Source: Euptelea pleiosperma (taxonomy: Eukaryota > Streptophyta > Magnoliopsida > Ranunculales > Eupteleaceae). Taken from it: a DNA stretch of 64,000 nucleotides. The stretch is from contig CM068545.1 of NCBI GenBank assembly GCA_035048495.1, forward strand, positions 17,505,702-17,569,701, written 5' to 3'. Below, one piece after another: positions 22,625-33,585 of this stretch. Under the pieces are notes generated by a model. That model had not been told where the DNA came from and ran no database searches. It saw only the letters and a list, made by a program, of their open reading frames with translations. Within the stretch, counting starts at the first letter, position 1. Each line of letters begins with the position of its first letter. The translations under genes and the position numbers were made by a program.

Positions 22625-23614
22625 TCAGAACGACAAAACATTTGGAAAGGGGGACACATTGGCCTGTGTCCATGTCTCCAACTGCGAGATGCCATCAGCT
22701 GCGGAATCTGTTGGTGTCGATGCAATCATGCCGTCTGCTGCTACAAAAGGATGATGCAAGAGCATCTCAGCAGTCCACCTAAACATACTATTCCTCACGA
22801 AACATCTCTTCAGGAAATCCTTTCCCTCTTTCGACATCTCACTTGGGATTTCAGGCAACTCCCGTCCGGAAGCAATCCTAACAAGAAGATCGTTGACATC
22901 TGTGCCTGGTTCACATCTCCATGCTGGTTTCCCACTTACCATCTCTGCCACAACGCACCCAAGAGACCATATATCCAAGGGGGGTTCCTGTATGTAATCG
23001 GTGACATATTCCGGCGACATATACCGAGGAGTGCCTCTCAAGCAGGTGCCCTGCATCTTCCACTTCTTTTTCATCTTCTCTTCGATCTTCTTCGCATATC
23101 CAAAGTCAGCAATCTTCGCAACGAAGTCAGAGCTCGTCTTCCCCTTCGATGGTATGAGTAAGATATTGCGAGGCTTGATATTGCAGTGAATGTACCTGCT
23201 GCGGTGAATGTGGTTGAGTCCGCTAAGAATCGACCTGGTGTAGCTTCTAACAGTGGATTCAGGTAGTCCACCACTAGAATTCTTAATCTGGTCAGCTAGG
23301 GTTCCTCCAGAGGCATACTCCAACAACACATTGTAGATGATCTGACCGTTATTGTCGGTGGTGATCTCTTCCCCGTAGCAGCGAAGGATGTTAGGGCATG
23401 TTTGAAGGTTGCTGAGTATAAATCTCTCCTTTTGAAGCGAAGCTGATAGAGAGACCCCTACAGACTTGACGACCATTAGAGGAGGGAGGTGGGTTCTTCG
23501 ACGCTTGTTGATTCTTGGGGTGGCCAAAGAAACAGTGCTAAACCTTCCTCGGCCAATGTTCTTCCCTATCGTCCACATCCCACCTCCATGATTCTGTTGC
23601 TGCTCTTTACACAT
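22625..23614 (-). CDS. MAPKKK-like predicted pseudokinase, copy A
   Basis: Intronless 329-aa single kinase domain of the plant MEKK-like MAPKKK17/18/20 type. It keeps the ATP lysine (MVVK, K50), the helix-C Glu (LQKE, E63), DFG (ADFG, D170), a GTPRYMSPE activation segment and DIWSLGC. The catalytic loop is YIHCNIKPRN: the proton-accepting Asp is Asn at residue 145 (codon AAT, plus coordinates 23180-23182), where the neighbouring paralog has GAT. The glycine loop is GRGRFS instead of GxGxFG. Nucleotide binding is therefore plausible but phosphotransfer is doubtful. Copy B differs at five residues and shares the Asn. The start is the first ATG, CKEQQQN, with an AAACCCTAACCC box about 40 bp upstream. 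The C-terminal 40 residues have no recognised domain. Confidence 0.85.
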   Translation of the reverse strand: MCKEQQQNHGGGMWTIGKNIGRGRFSTVSLATPRINKRRRTHLPPLMVVKSVGVSLSASLQKERFILSNLQTCPNILRCYGEEITTDNNGQIIYNVLLEYASGGTLADQIKNSSGGLPESTVRSYTRSILSGLNHIHRSRYIHCNIKPRNILLIPSKGKTSSDFVAKIADFGYAKKIEEKMKKKWKMQGTCLRGTPRYMSPEYVTDYIQEPPLDIWSLGCVVAEMVSGKPAWRCEPGTDVNDLLVRIASGRELPEIPSEMSKEGKDFLKRCFVRNSMFRWTAEMLLHHPFVAADGMIASTPTDSAADGISQLETWTQANVSPFPNVLSF

Positions 23615-23651
23615 CTTTCTAGGGTTTCTGGTTTCGCACAGATGAACACTT

Positions 23652-23663
23652 GGGTTAGGGTTT
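23652..23663 (-). promoter_or_regulatory. Telo-box upstream of pseudokinase A
   Basis: Reads AAACCCTAACCC on the gene strand, 38 bp before the ATG. Telo-boxes are common in 5' regions of plant genes expressed in dividing cells. It is conserved at 34613-34624 in copy B. Confidence 0.5.
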
Positions 23664-24373
23664 CAAATGATCGAAAGTTTCTGATAAACTTCGTTTAGTT
23701 ATAGGTGAAAAGGGAGACACCCACTTGAACAAGTCATCGCTAACAGATTTTTGAATTGGGCGCGTTTTCTGAAGCGCGTAAAATCTCGCGTGTTTGCTTT
23801 GCATTATTCAAGATGAAAATTTTTTTTGGTTGGGCCAAAATTGGATCCGAGCCTGAGCACATTGGTTCGGGTCGGGTCTATACTAGGTCCAAAAAAATGG
23901 GCCTGGCCTGGATCTGATTATATATGGTAGTATGTCGCTTAATCCCGGCAATTGGATACCATTCCATACATCAGGCGATTAGAGTATCTAGGCAGTCTGA
24001 TTTTCAGGCTACACCCTTTCGAAGATATGGCCTACTGATTGAATGGTCCAGATTGATGAGTCAGTGGGCTCATATACAGGATAGGGCAGTTCAGTATTTA
24101 TTATCCTATGCTTTGAATTCTAACAACCTTCCATATCACCTCTGATCATGGTTCGTAGTCTCGCCGATCCTGTTCTGAATTGGGTGGACCAGATCGAGAT
24201 CAGAGCCCACAGAACCGATACGAAAATGGATCCTCTCGCCCAAGATCACTGTTTTCCAAAACAAGTCTCACTTTGTGATACCGTTCCAGATGGGAGCCCA
24301 CAGATCTGGCCTCTGATCCCGAGATTTCAACCCATGCCTCTGATGACATTTTCGGAAAATAAAAAGTGAAATC

Positions 24374-24644
24374 AAGGTTTAAAAGGGACCGTTATAATAA
24401 CTGTCTGGAGGCCTTACCGTTTTTTCCGTTACAACCAAAAAAAATAAAATGCTCATGGGCAAAAACGGAAAAAAGGGCGCTGAAATTCAAATTTTGAATT
24501 TTGAATTTCAAAAACGTAAAATTAGGGGTTCACATTTTTTTTTCCAGAAACTTCTGGGCGTTTTAACGGTGTGTAACATAATGGGTAGGTCAGAATCCGT
24601 TATAACGGCCGTTATTTTCGTTGTAACACCGATTTTTAAACCTT
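24374..24644. mobile_element. AAGGTTTAAA...TTTAAACCTT inverted-repeat element, block A
   Basis: The ends AAGGTTTAAAA and TTTTAAACCTT are inverted. The interior is made of CGTTATAACG and CCGTTATTTTC words and T-rich stretches. The orthologous copy in block B (35885-36252) is about 100 bp longer inside. Related elements occur at 27911-28200 and 35205-35560. Non-coding. Confidence 0.6.
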
Positions 24645-24982
24645 GAGTGAAAGTGAAAATACTTGCAAATGGCTTTAAATTTGGAAATTAAGGTAATCTG
24701 AAAGGTACAGGAGTGACCCATCATTTGATGGGTCCTGCTCCCACCTAAGAAATCTCCTCCGTTAGATGATTGTAATTATTTTTTCTATGAATTCTTCTTG
24801 GATCCATCATTGATTCTTTCTTACTTTTCCAAGTTATACAATAGATAAGATGGATATGATCATCTTATCCAATCAATCTTGGAAGATCCAAAAAGCACAA
24901 ATAATAAAAACTCAATGGTTTTATTCATGTTTGACAACATAATCAATACACAGTTCAAAACTTTGTAACAGAACATAAATCT

Positions 24983-26074
24983 CTATATCCACAGCACATC
25001 ATCGATTGATGGAGCCGCTGCTGCATATCTCCTGATACACCAGTAACGTACCAAATCATTCGGTCCTACTCTCACAGTGCCTAATGAAGAAGGCCACTCC
25101 GCCACCTCCTCCACCTCATCTGTCCTCCTCTTTCTCTTTCCCGGGAACTCTCTTTTCTGAACAAAACTAGGTTTACAGAAATCAAACCCTTCTTCTTCTT
25201 CGACCACGTCTTCATTGACGGCGAGAAAGGGATGTCCCAAGAGCATAGCAGGTGTCCACCGAAACATCGTATCCCTTACCAAGCACTTCTTCACGAAATC
25301 CTGCGCCTCATTCGACATCTGTCCTGATATTACAGGCACTTCCTCGGTACAAGCAATCCGAAACAAGAGACTATACAACTCGGCACCCGGTTTACATTTC
25401 CAAGCTGGTTCACCGGTCAGCATCTCAACTACGGCACACCCAAGAGCCCATACATCCGAGTGAGGCGCGTATTCATTACAGGCTACCGACTCAGGTGCTA
25501 TATACAGAGGGGTACCCTTCAAACGGACTCTGTCTCTTTTCTTCTCTGGGCCCACTTGCTTCGAAGTCCCGAAATCAGCAAGTTTCGCTACATAATCCGA
25601 AGAGGATGATGGAGATTCGACGAGTAGGATGTTGTGAGGCTTGATATCGCAATGTACATAACCACGTTGATGAATGTGGTTAAGCCCTTCAAGAATTGAT
25701 CTGGTGTAGCACTTAACTTCCGATTCTGGTAATCCGTGGACGGAATTCTTGATTCGATTGGCTAAGGAGCCTCCTGAGGCGTACTCCAATAACAGATTGT
25801 AGGTAGATTGGTTGTTCTTCTCAATGGTGATATCGTCTCCGTAGCAACGAATAATGTACGGACAGTCTTGGAGGTCAGTGAGGACATGTTTCTCCTTCAG
25901 AAGGGATTTTGATAGCTCGACGTCGGCTGATTTCACGGCTATTACAGGGGGGAGGTAGCTTCGATGACGAAGTTTGTTGTGGGTTGTGGCTAGAGAAACG
26001 GTGCCGAAGCTGCCTGATCCAATGATCTTCCCTCTCATCCATAAACCTCTATGATTCTGCATCTCTGTTTCCAT
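24983..26074 (-). CDS. MAPKKK (MEKK-like, MAPKKK17/18/20 type), copy A
   Basis: Intronless serine/threonine kinase gene, 363 aa from METEMQNHRG, the start shared with both other copies; an in-frame ATG 20 codons upstream (26134) is not conserved, so I prefer 26074. The complete kinase core has glycine loop GSGSFGTVSLA (18-28), VAIK-type lysine AVKS (K48), helix-C Glu E61, catalytic loop HCDIKPHN (D143, N148), ADFG (D167), GTPLYIAPES and DVWALGC. Short kinases of this group act at the head of MAPK cascades, often in ABA and stress signalling in relatives. The C-terminal tail (about residues 285-363) is acidic then basic (EEEEGF, KRKRR) and may be regulatory or nuclear-targeting. A reverse-strand AATAAA (24920-24925) lies about 60 bp past the stop. 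It lies 1.4 kb upstream of the pseudokinase on the same strand, probably an older tandem duplicate of it. Confidence 0.9.
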   Translation of the reverse strand: METEMQNHRGLWMRGKIIGSGSFGTVSLATTHNKLRHRSYLPPVIAVKSADVELSKSLLKEKHVLTDLQDCPYIIRCYGDDITIEKNNQSTYNLLLEYASGGSLANRIKNSVHGLPESEVKCYTRSILEGLNHIHQRGYVHCDIKPHNILLVESPSSSSDYVAKLADFGTSKQVGPEKKRDRVRLKGTPLYIAPESVACNEYAPHSDVWALGCAVVEMLTGEPAWKCKPGAELYSLLFRIACTEEVPVISGQMSNEAQDFVKKCLVRDTMFRWTPAMLLGHPFLAVNEDVVEEEEGFDFCKPSFVQKREFPGKRKRRTDEVEEVAEWPSSLGTVRVGPNDLVRYWCIRRYAAAAPSIDDVLWI

Positions 26075-26865
26075 GGTGCTGCGGGTGTTGCTGTATTTTT
26101 CAAAAAGCAGAGGGAAACCCAACTGGTATCTCAAGGTCTCAACGGGAAAGGATCACTGAAAAGTTTAGTAAACTTTTTTTTTTTTGGCTCGTTGGGTTAT
26201 ATCGGCAACGTGAAAGGAAACTTTCTAAAAATAAATTTGGATCGTTGGGTAATATCGGCAACAGGAAACCCACTTGTGCAAGTTACTGCTCAAGCAAAGG
26301 CTATTGGCCATTGGATTCAAGTGATCCACGGCCATGAGGCCACACTGCAACGGTTAAATCCATCTGTCAACGGCCTCAGCGGCATCTTACATGTGGCACG
26401 AAAGATCATATGGTAACTAAATTACTAAAGATATTGACTCCCTCTCGAAGTGGACCGAATCTACCGATCTGTTTGAATTTTTGAAATGAGACGTATAAAA
26501 CCCGTATACCCCCAAATGTAGGACGGATTTTTGAAACCCAAAATCTAATAAAACTCGAATTTTTCCCGTATTGAATTTTTGCCCTATTCTAAATTGCTAA
26601 CAAGGGTCCACTATGTGTTGTACGACATCTTGCCACATGGCAACTCGTATGATTGTAAGAATGTTTTGTTCATCCCTAGGTGGATCTATAGATCAAAATC
26701 AGACCCATGGTGATTCTATGTTTTAGTTTTTTTCATGGGTTGGATTTTATCCACGGGATTCGAGTATTATTTGGGGTTAGAAATCATCAATCAGGCTGAG
26801 TTTTGATCTGCCAGATGTTGATACGGTGCCACGTGGATCATAGAGCTGTTGCTCAACAAGTCATC

Positions 26866-27200
26866 GAGTAAAACTTTGATGACAGTGTGCAATATGGGCC
26901 AAGTGGCACCTCTTAGGGGACTCTGACCGTATGGATGTTTTTCCAATCTCTAGGTGGACCTACAAACAAAAAATCAGCTTGATTAGTGATTTCAAAGATT
27001 TGGATTTTTGTACCTTAAATAATGGTCAATAATGCTCAAATTCCCACGCGGTTAAAATTAACCCATGAAAATAATTCCAATCCAACAAATAGAAATCACT
27101 AATCAGGCTGATTTTTGGTTTGTAGGTCCACCTAGGGACTGAATTCGGTCCGAATCCTCTAAGAGTATGCCAGGTGGCTCATATTGCGTGCTGTCATTTG
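26866..27200. mobile_element. GAGTAAAACTT foldback element, right end damaged (block A)
   Basis: It begins GAGTAAAACTTTGATGACAG, contains CTGACCGTATGGATGTTT and ATCAGCTTGATTAGTGATTT, and has the inverted AATCACTAATCAGGCTGATT and GGTCCACCTAGGGACT near 27100. The right terminus is not intact. The block B counterpart is 49026-49434. Confidence 0.6.
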
Positions 27201-27910
27201 CATAGTTAGTAAATTTTTGAATCATACACGAACCGTACGAATTATCCGAACAAACGAACCGAACAACGTCCTACTCAAAGATAATGAAAAGTTCGTGCAT
27301 TTTTTGTACTTGATCGGACTTTTTCGAATTATTCCCGCATTATTTACTTTTGAACATGAAAAAAGACCAAAAATTGCCAATAATTTATTTTTATTTTTTT
27401 ATGTTTTATCTTATTTTTTAAAATTATTTTCGCAGAATTTTTTAACGCATTTTTAAATGATAAACCCGAATTGTACTGGAACATTTCCTACACCGCATTT
27501 TTGCCGTACTCTTGAGTCTGAATTGCTAACTATGGTCATCTGTCTTCAAAGTTTAACTCTCATTTTTATTGTAGGAAAACCAGTTTAGTAAAGAAAAATT
27601 AATTTAAAAGGTCGAGGGCAGATTTGTCCATTCCCAAAAAGATCGTTACTCATGTAATTTTACAGAAGACCGAGGACTTCATGGTCATTTCATTTTGGGC
27701 TGTGCTATGGTCATCACTAAGTGGGACCCAAGGGCCGTCGCCACCTGATTTGAGAAGAGAATATTCCAGAAGTGCTATGGGCCCAACTTTCCTTGCCCTT
27801 GATTTGCCTGATGCCATTTGCGTCAAGCATTGCCGTGGGATAGAAGTGCAATTTGTACATTTTTTCTGCCTTTCTCAGAGTGGATAGGTGCATTCCTTTT
27901 AAAGACATGT

Positions 27911-28200
27911 CGTTTAAACGGTTTTAACGGCCGTTAAATTCTGAAAAAAATTATGAAAAAAACATCCGTTAAATCCGTTTAATTCTGTTAACATCCGTTA
28001 AATTCTATTTTTTAAAAAATTTTAAATTTCAAATTCGAATTTCAGCGCCATTTTTTTCGTTTTTTTCCGTTAAAATCCGTTTAATTCCATTTTTTTCCCA
28101 TTTTTGCCCCTGGCCGTTTTAATCTGTTTTAGCAGCCGTTTAAACAGTAACGCCCCCAGTCCGTTTAACCGTTAAAACGGCCTCCTTTAAACAAACCTTG
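27911..28200. mobile_element. CGTTTAAACGG element inserted in block B
   Basis: It starts CGTTTAAACGGTTTTAACGG and ends with AACGGCCTCCTTTAAACAAACC. It is full of CCGTTAAAATCCGTTTAAT-like words. Block A lacks it at the corresponding point (after AAAGACATGT at about 18155), where 11 other bases stand. Confidence 0.65.
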
Positions 28201-29466
28201 ATCAAGAGTGCAAGACATGTTTTTAAATTAGCCATTGTTAAAAGCCTATCTGCCATACAAAAGCCCTGCAAGCAAAAACCTGTAGTGGCCATGACCTCAA
28301 CAGTCAGGCATTTGGAATTTTGGATCATAAATCAGTTTCAGTGCAGGAACCTTCCTCTGAAATTTATTTGTAAATGGAGTCCCATTAGCAACTTTAATTT
28401 GGATCCTCGGTCACCACGGATAATCTTACGCCATTGCACAGCTCCTTCACCCAATGATTAAAAGCCACATGGCTCACCGGTTGAAATCTGCTTACTTTAC
28501 CACAAAACCACCTAAATTCAGTTGGGAAAGGCAAGTAAACAAGACAACAACACAAGAAGGGTTGTACAAGCATAATTATCAGCAAAAGGAAAAGTTTGTA
28601 CAAGCACAACAATGTTCCATGATATTTTTGGCGGTAAAGAATTGGATTGTCACGGTTTACTAAGTTATTTAACAACATCTTGAAGATAAAATAAATGTTG
28701 GATAAATAGAGAAGAAGTAGTATAGTGCCTACGTATAAGAACAAAGGAGACGTACAGAACCGCACAAACTACCGTGACATCAAACTTATGAGTTACATTA
28801 TAAAACTATGGGAGAGAGTGATGGAGACAAGCTTCTTACCTAGACAAATGAAGAAAAAGTTAAGAGAAAAGAGGAAGAATCATCACATGATCTCTTTATT
28901 GACTTAAAAAAAGCATATGATAGAATTGTTAGACATGTTTCGTCATAGACAAATTTTTGGTAAAATATGTTGTTTTGACCAACTTGCAGTCAAATTTATC
29001 GTGGGACCCACAGACCTTTTTTATCAAATTTTGTGTGGGTTATATTCTCCTATATGAGGAGACTACGTAAATGTATTTTGTTTAATATGAAACATTTTGG
29101 GTGAATTTATATATGTGTCCAAACATATCCCACTCGTAATAATAGTATTATTTTCATTTTGTTTTTTTATGTTTTTCTTTAGTCCCACGTTGGTTAGAGT
29201 GAAACGTTTGGTTGAGGATATATAAACATCCACTCTAAACTATTGTAATTAATGCAAAGGATAATAAAGAAGAGATCCGTGTATCGGGGTGGTGCAAAGC
29301 ACCATCATGGACCCACGCGCGCGTTTGAAGTCTTCTGGGCACAATTAGCACTTGTCACCATGAGCTTTCTGAACACGTGATTTTTGATCGGATGGTTGAT
29401 GATCAATCTTAACAATTGCATCATCAAACAAACATGATCGCATGTATGTCCAACAAATAGATTAAA

Positions 29467-30124
29467 GGTAATTTTAGTCGCACCCCACAAAATGTGAGGG
29501 CACCCGACCTGTTGAGAGCACCACACATAGATTTCTAACTTTGTGAGGGCACCATTCCCTCATTTCAGCACAAGAGAATAATGAGTAAAACTTGTCACAA
29601 CGGGTTGTGACCAAAGCCAGTCACAATAGAAGCTACGTGGCATACTCTTAGTGGATGCTGGCCGTATGGATGTTTGGCCAGTCCCTCAGTGGACCTGCAA
29701 ACCAAAAATCAGCATGATTAGTGATTTACAGCCTTTGGATCTTTGCACCTAAAGAATGATCAATAATGCTCGGATTCCTACAGTTAAAATCAACCCATGA
29801 AAATGACTTCAATCCAACACTTTGAATTCACTAATCGGGCTGATTTTTGGTTTGGAGGTCCATCGAGGGACTGGCCAAACATCCATACGGTCAGCATCCA
29901 CTATGATGTGCCACGTGACTCCTATTGTGGGTTGTAACTGGATTCGGTCACAACCAGTTGTGACAAGTTTTGCTCCAAACAAGTAAAACTTCTATAGAGA
30001 AAACAATTGATTAGAGGGTGTGTAAAATTTTTTCAAAAGGGCATTTTCGCAATAAAAAAATATTGTAGAAAAACCAAGGGTTTCGGGTGCCCTTACATTT
30101 TGTGGGGTGCGACTAAATTTACCC
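29467..30124. mobile_element. MITE nested in the solo LTR, 10-bp TSD
   Basis: Terminal inverted repeats of about 38 bp run inward from GGTAATTTTAGTCGCACC on the left and its inverted match ending GCGACTAAATTTACC on the right. The 10-mer ATAGATTAAA stands directly outside both ends (29457-29466 and 30125-30134). The size of the duplication points to a Mutator-type element. It contains a further foldback at 29583-29975. Confidence 0.8.
29583..29975. mobile_element. GAGTAAAACTT foldback element nested in MITE
   Basis: It opens GAGTAAAACTTGTCACAAC and closes GTTGTGACAAGTTTTGCTC. Inverted inner modules contain CGTATGGATGTTTGGCCA and CCAAAAATCAGCATGATTAG. No matching 9-bp duplication is apparent at its edges. 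Confidence 0.7.
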
Positions 30125-31989
30125 ATAGATTAAACAATTAAAATGGTTCGAGACACATCTTATGACGGAATCAATCTAGACCATAAGATCATACGGATCT
30201 AACGATTTGTAGACATAACCGCTTATAACTAACTCAGAACTACTCAAAATTAATCCAGATCGTAGGATCAAACGTAATTGCTTATAACTAATTCAAATCT
30301 GCCCAGAATTGATCTAGACCACAGGATCAATTCGTATATCTTTAGAATAGACACAATTTGATTTATAAAAGACATGGCTTTGTCCTCAACCAAATATATT
30401 CAATTCAATTGACTTTCAGAATTCATTTACAAACAATAATACGGAGCACAACCATTTCTCTTTTCTTCTTCTATTGTTCTCTACACTTTTAAGTAACTTT
30501 CAAAGAGTTTTACTGCATTTAAAAGAGCATTTATACTGTTAAACGTTCGCCAGAAATATAGAGATTTGGAGTGTTGCCTTCTCTGTGTAGAAAGACTGTT
30601 GAATCATGTTAGACGGACGCCTGCAGAACTGTTAGCACTGATCAAAGGCGAATTTTATATCTTTAGGATTTTGTGATTCCACAAGACTCAGTCTCAGATA
30701 AGTTTTATTTTTATTTTTTATAATTAGCTATTCTAACCTTAACATTTGATTCAATTCCTTAATTGTATTATTTATTGTCTTCTCACAGTATTCTTTGATT
30801 TCTATTTTCTCCAAAAATCGATTGTTTTACAACAAGAATTTTAAGAGAATTAATTTGGTCAGAGTCGAGAAAGAAGGGAGTCCCAAATAGATACATTGAC
30901 ATTATTAAAATTATGTATGAGGGAACAATAACTAATGTAAGAAAATTATTGGTGAGGCAAGTGAATTTTTAGTCACGGTGAGATTCACCAAAGGTCGGCC
31001 TTAAGTCTACACCTTTTAGCTTTAGCTATAGATGAAGTAACTGTTCATATCAAAGATGAGATCCCCTGGTGTATGTTATTTTCAAATAACATAATATTAG
31101 TTGACGAGATTAGGGATAAGGTAAATACAAAACTAGAACAATGGATGAATGCTTTGGAATCCAAGGGTTTAAAATAAATCAAAACAAGACAAAGTATATT
31201 GAATGTAATTTTAGTAAGGTTGCACATAGAGATGATCCGCCAATTAAAATTGACAGCCAGGAGATACCTCAATGACTAATTTCGTTACCTTGGTTCTATT
31301 ATTCATAAAACAGAGAGATTGATGAGTTGTCCATACATTTAGAGTGGGGTGACTAAAATGGAGATGTGCTTCCAGAATACTATGTGATCGACATGTTCCA
31401 ATCAAACTAAAAGGAAAATTCTATAAGAACAATAAGACTGACAATGCTTTATGGAATAAAATGACTGGCAATTGAAAAATAACATGTTAATAAAATAAAC
31501 GTAGCCGAGATGAGGATGTTGAGATCGATGTGTGTAAGACAAAGAAAGAAAAAAAATAAGAAATGAATGCATTCATGAAAATACAATAGTAGCCCTAGTA
31601 AGTGACAAAATGAGAAAAAATCGATTCCGGTGATTTGGACATGGACAACGAAGACCAATGACAACACCAGTGAGGAGGAATGTGCAAGTCGGTGGGTCTA
31701 AAATGAGTGAGAGGACAACCTAAATGGATGTAGATTGAGGTTTTGAGAGGAGATTTGAAGAAACTTACCTTAACAGAAGAGATGGCTTTAGATAAAAATG
31801 AATAAAGGAACATAATCGTGATATCGACTCCATATCGTTGGGATAATGCTTATGACGATGATGAAAAGAATATCAAAACCACTGAGCACAAGCAGACAGT
31901 TTAGTTCGATGAAACCATGAATTTTTTGTTGATTCTTGTTGACGTGGTTAGACCCTTGGCATTCCAATGGGATCCTTGCTGATCGCCAT

Positions 31990-32690
31990 ACTCATATGCT
32001 GGTTGGGGTTGAAATGTCTGTCCCTGAAATAGTTAATGGAGATCAGCGTGTCACTCCTCAATCACGTTCAGGTGACCTTATGGCTATTTTGTGCGATGCT
32101 CAGATTCTAAATAAGCCCTGTGAAGAGCTCCATGAGGAAATATTTTGGAGACTGACCACCACAAACCTGTTTTTAATGAAATCATCTTGGGAATCTATAA
32201 GATTCAAGGCCCCTACTTCTTGTTGGAGTTGTATAGTATGGAGTTCATTGAACAATCCTTGCCATTCCTTCATTGCTTGGTTATTTTGCAAATGGAAGTT
32301 AATCACTTGGAATTTTCTTCTTTGAGTCTGAATGTGTATTATGTTGGAGAGCCTGAGAAATTGCTGCACACTTGTTCTTTTGATGCTCATTTTTGAAGCA
32401 GAACAGGGATTTAGTTCTTGGATTGTGTGGTTATCCAAGAAGAATTAGAGGCCGAAATGAAGAATTATCATGGCTAATTAGCAGGTAAGCTGCTGACTAT
32501 AATAGAGCTAATCTTGTGAAGATCACTTTTCCTGCTACCATTTACCATATATGGGATGAAAGGAATTCTAGATTTTTTCAGCAAGTAGCTGAAGAGTTCA
32601 GCAAAATCCTCAAAGCTATTATGCATGATGCATGTCAGGATTAAATGTATATCATTTGAGGCAGTTTTTAAAGATAATCAGTTCCTTCAA
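31990..32690 (+). mobile_element. L1-type LINE relic (zf-RVT part), block B
   Basis: The counterpart of 20560-21530, with SWESIRFKAPTSCWSCIVWSS and HSFIAWLFCKWKLITWN in the frame 31936-32325. The RNase H part is gone: sequence joins from CCTTCAAC directly to TCAACTAGAG. The repeated TCAAC at the join suggests a deletion between short direct repeats. Confidence 0.75.
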
Positions 32691-33585
32691 CTCAACTAGA
32701 GAAGGCTTCATTAAACTTTGCATTGTAAACATGCAAAACAGTACCAAGCAAACCCAACAGAAGAAAATGTTTCACAGCTATGCTAGAGCTCAACTTTCAC
32801 TCAACAGGATACAATGCACTTGACAGTACTCAGATTGATAAAACTGAACAAATATTTATATTCCCAATAGATAGAAAATTCAAATACTGCATACAATTAA
32901 ATATATCCAAAAACAGCAGCTCCTCGCGGCAAATAATGAGTAACAAACATCCTCACCTTATCTAATCAAAACGCCTGCCTCGTTTCCTCGAGTCGTCAAC
33001 CATAGTTTATACTCAAACTACTCAAACTGAGATTTCCATGCTTCCTCCTCAATATGAAGGAAAAAATATCAGATTCCACACCATCAAATACAAGCAAATT
33101 GATCATAAAGCTTCTCAATCAAATTGTATTACCCACTTAGCACACAGACTAATCAGTCATTAAAAACTAAAATAGAACCAAACTATTGTGTAAGCAGAAA
33201 AAGACTGGAACCTTGAAAAGAATTTTCTGTTATTATTTCATCTGTATTCATTTACAACGAAATAATGTAAATGCCATCAAATCTTTAAACACTCAAAAAA
33301 GAATGAACACCACAGGCCGATCATGGATAAAAGTAAACCAGCTTTCCCCCTATCTAATTACTAGCAATAACTCTTGTCGTGTCAGAATTGCTGTCAACTT
33401 CCTATACTTTAGACGCTGCGCCAAACTATTTGCCTGACCAGTAACACTTGATCAATAGCACCAGAACTTGTAATCCTTCTCTTTATCGATCTCCCATCAT
33501 CACTTCTTCTACTGAGTTACCAACAACTTGATCCTTCATGTTCTCTACCTCTCCTGACTGATAAGAAGCAGAGGAACCTACTTCG

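Larger units (their letters stand above)
18088..27555. repeat. Segmental duplication block A
   Basis: The block starts near AAGTGCAATTTGTACATTTT (18090) and is colinear with block B from about 27845. The shared order is gene fragment, LINE, second LINE relic, pseudokinase gene, intergenic CGTTATAACG element, MAPKKK gene, promoter, GAGTAAAAC-type foldback region. Identity across the kinase genes is very high: 5 differences in the 329-aa pseudokinase. The right edge is blurred. Homology is clear to about 27200 and probable to about 27555. A shared GCATTGCCGTGGG at 27828 and 49453 suggests the original junction. Confidence 0.85.
28927..30834. mobile_element. Solo LTR (TG...CA) with 5-bp TSD, carrying nested MITEs
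   Basis: The ends TGTTAGACATG and TTTTACAACA are typical LTR termini. AGAAT at 28922-28926 is repeated at 30835-30839. Without the nested MITE it is about 1.24 kb. A TATATAAACATCCACTC promoter-like stretch lies near 29217. There are no internal retroelement genes, so it is a solo LTR. Block A lacks it. Confidence 0.75.
28667..31925 (+). mobile_element. LINE relic, block B, split by a solo LTR
   Basis: Same element as 18650-20445. The left part (28667-28926) holds YKNKGDVQNRTNY and ends at the AYDR coding point. The right part (30840-31925) resumes with AATTAATTTGG and carries the remainder to the downstream frame. Multiple stops and frameshifts are present. The two parts are separated by the 28927-30834 insertion. 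Confidence 0.78.

Noticed and set aside
22751..23161. 136-codon plus-strand frame antisense to the pseudokinase (also 33712-34122)
   Set aside because: It is present in both copies only because the kinase-coding strand is conserved. Its sequence has no protein-family features and mirrors the kinase codons.
25252..25644. 130-codon plus-strand frame antisense to the MAPKKK (also 36858-37250)
   Set aside because: Shadow of the kinase frame on the opposite strand, with no independent support.
26075..26134. Upstream in-frame ATG adding 20 residues to MAPKKK copy A
   Set aside because: The other two copies of this gene start at METQMQ, and the upstream frame is disrupted in them, so the shorter start is preferred.
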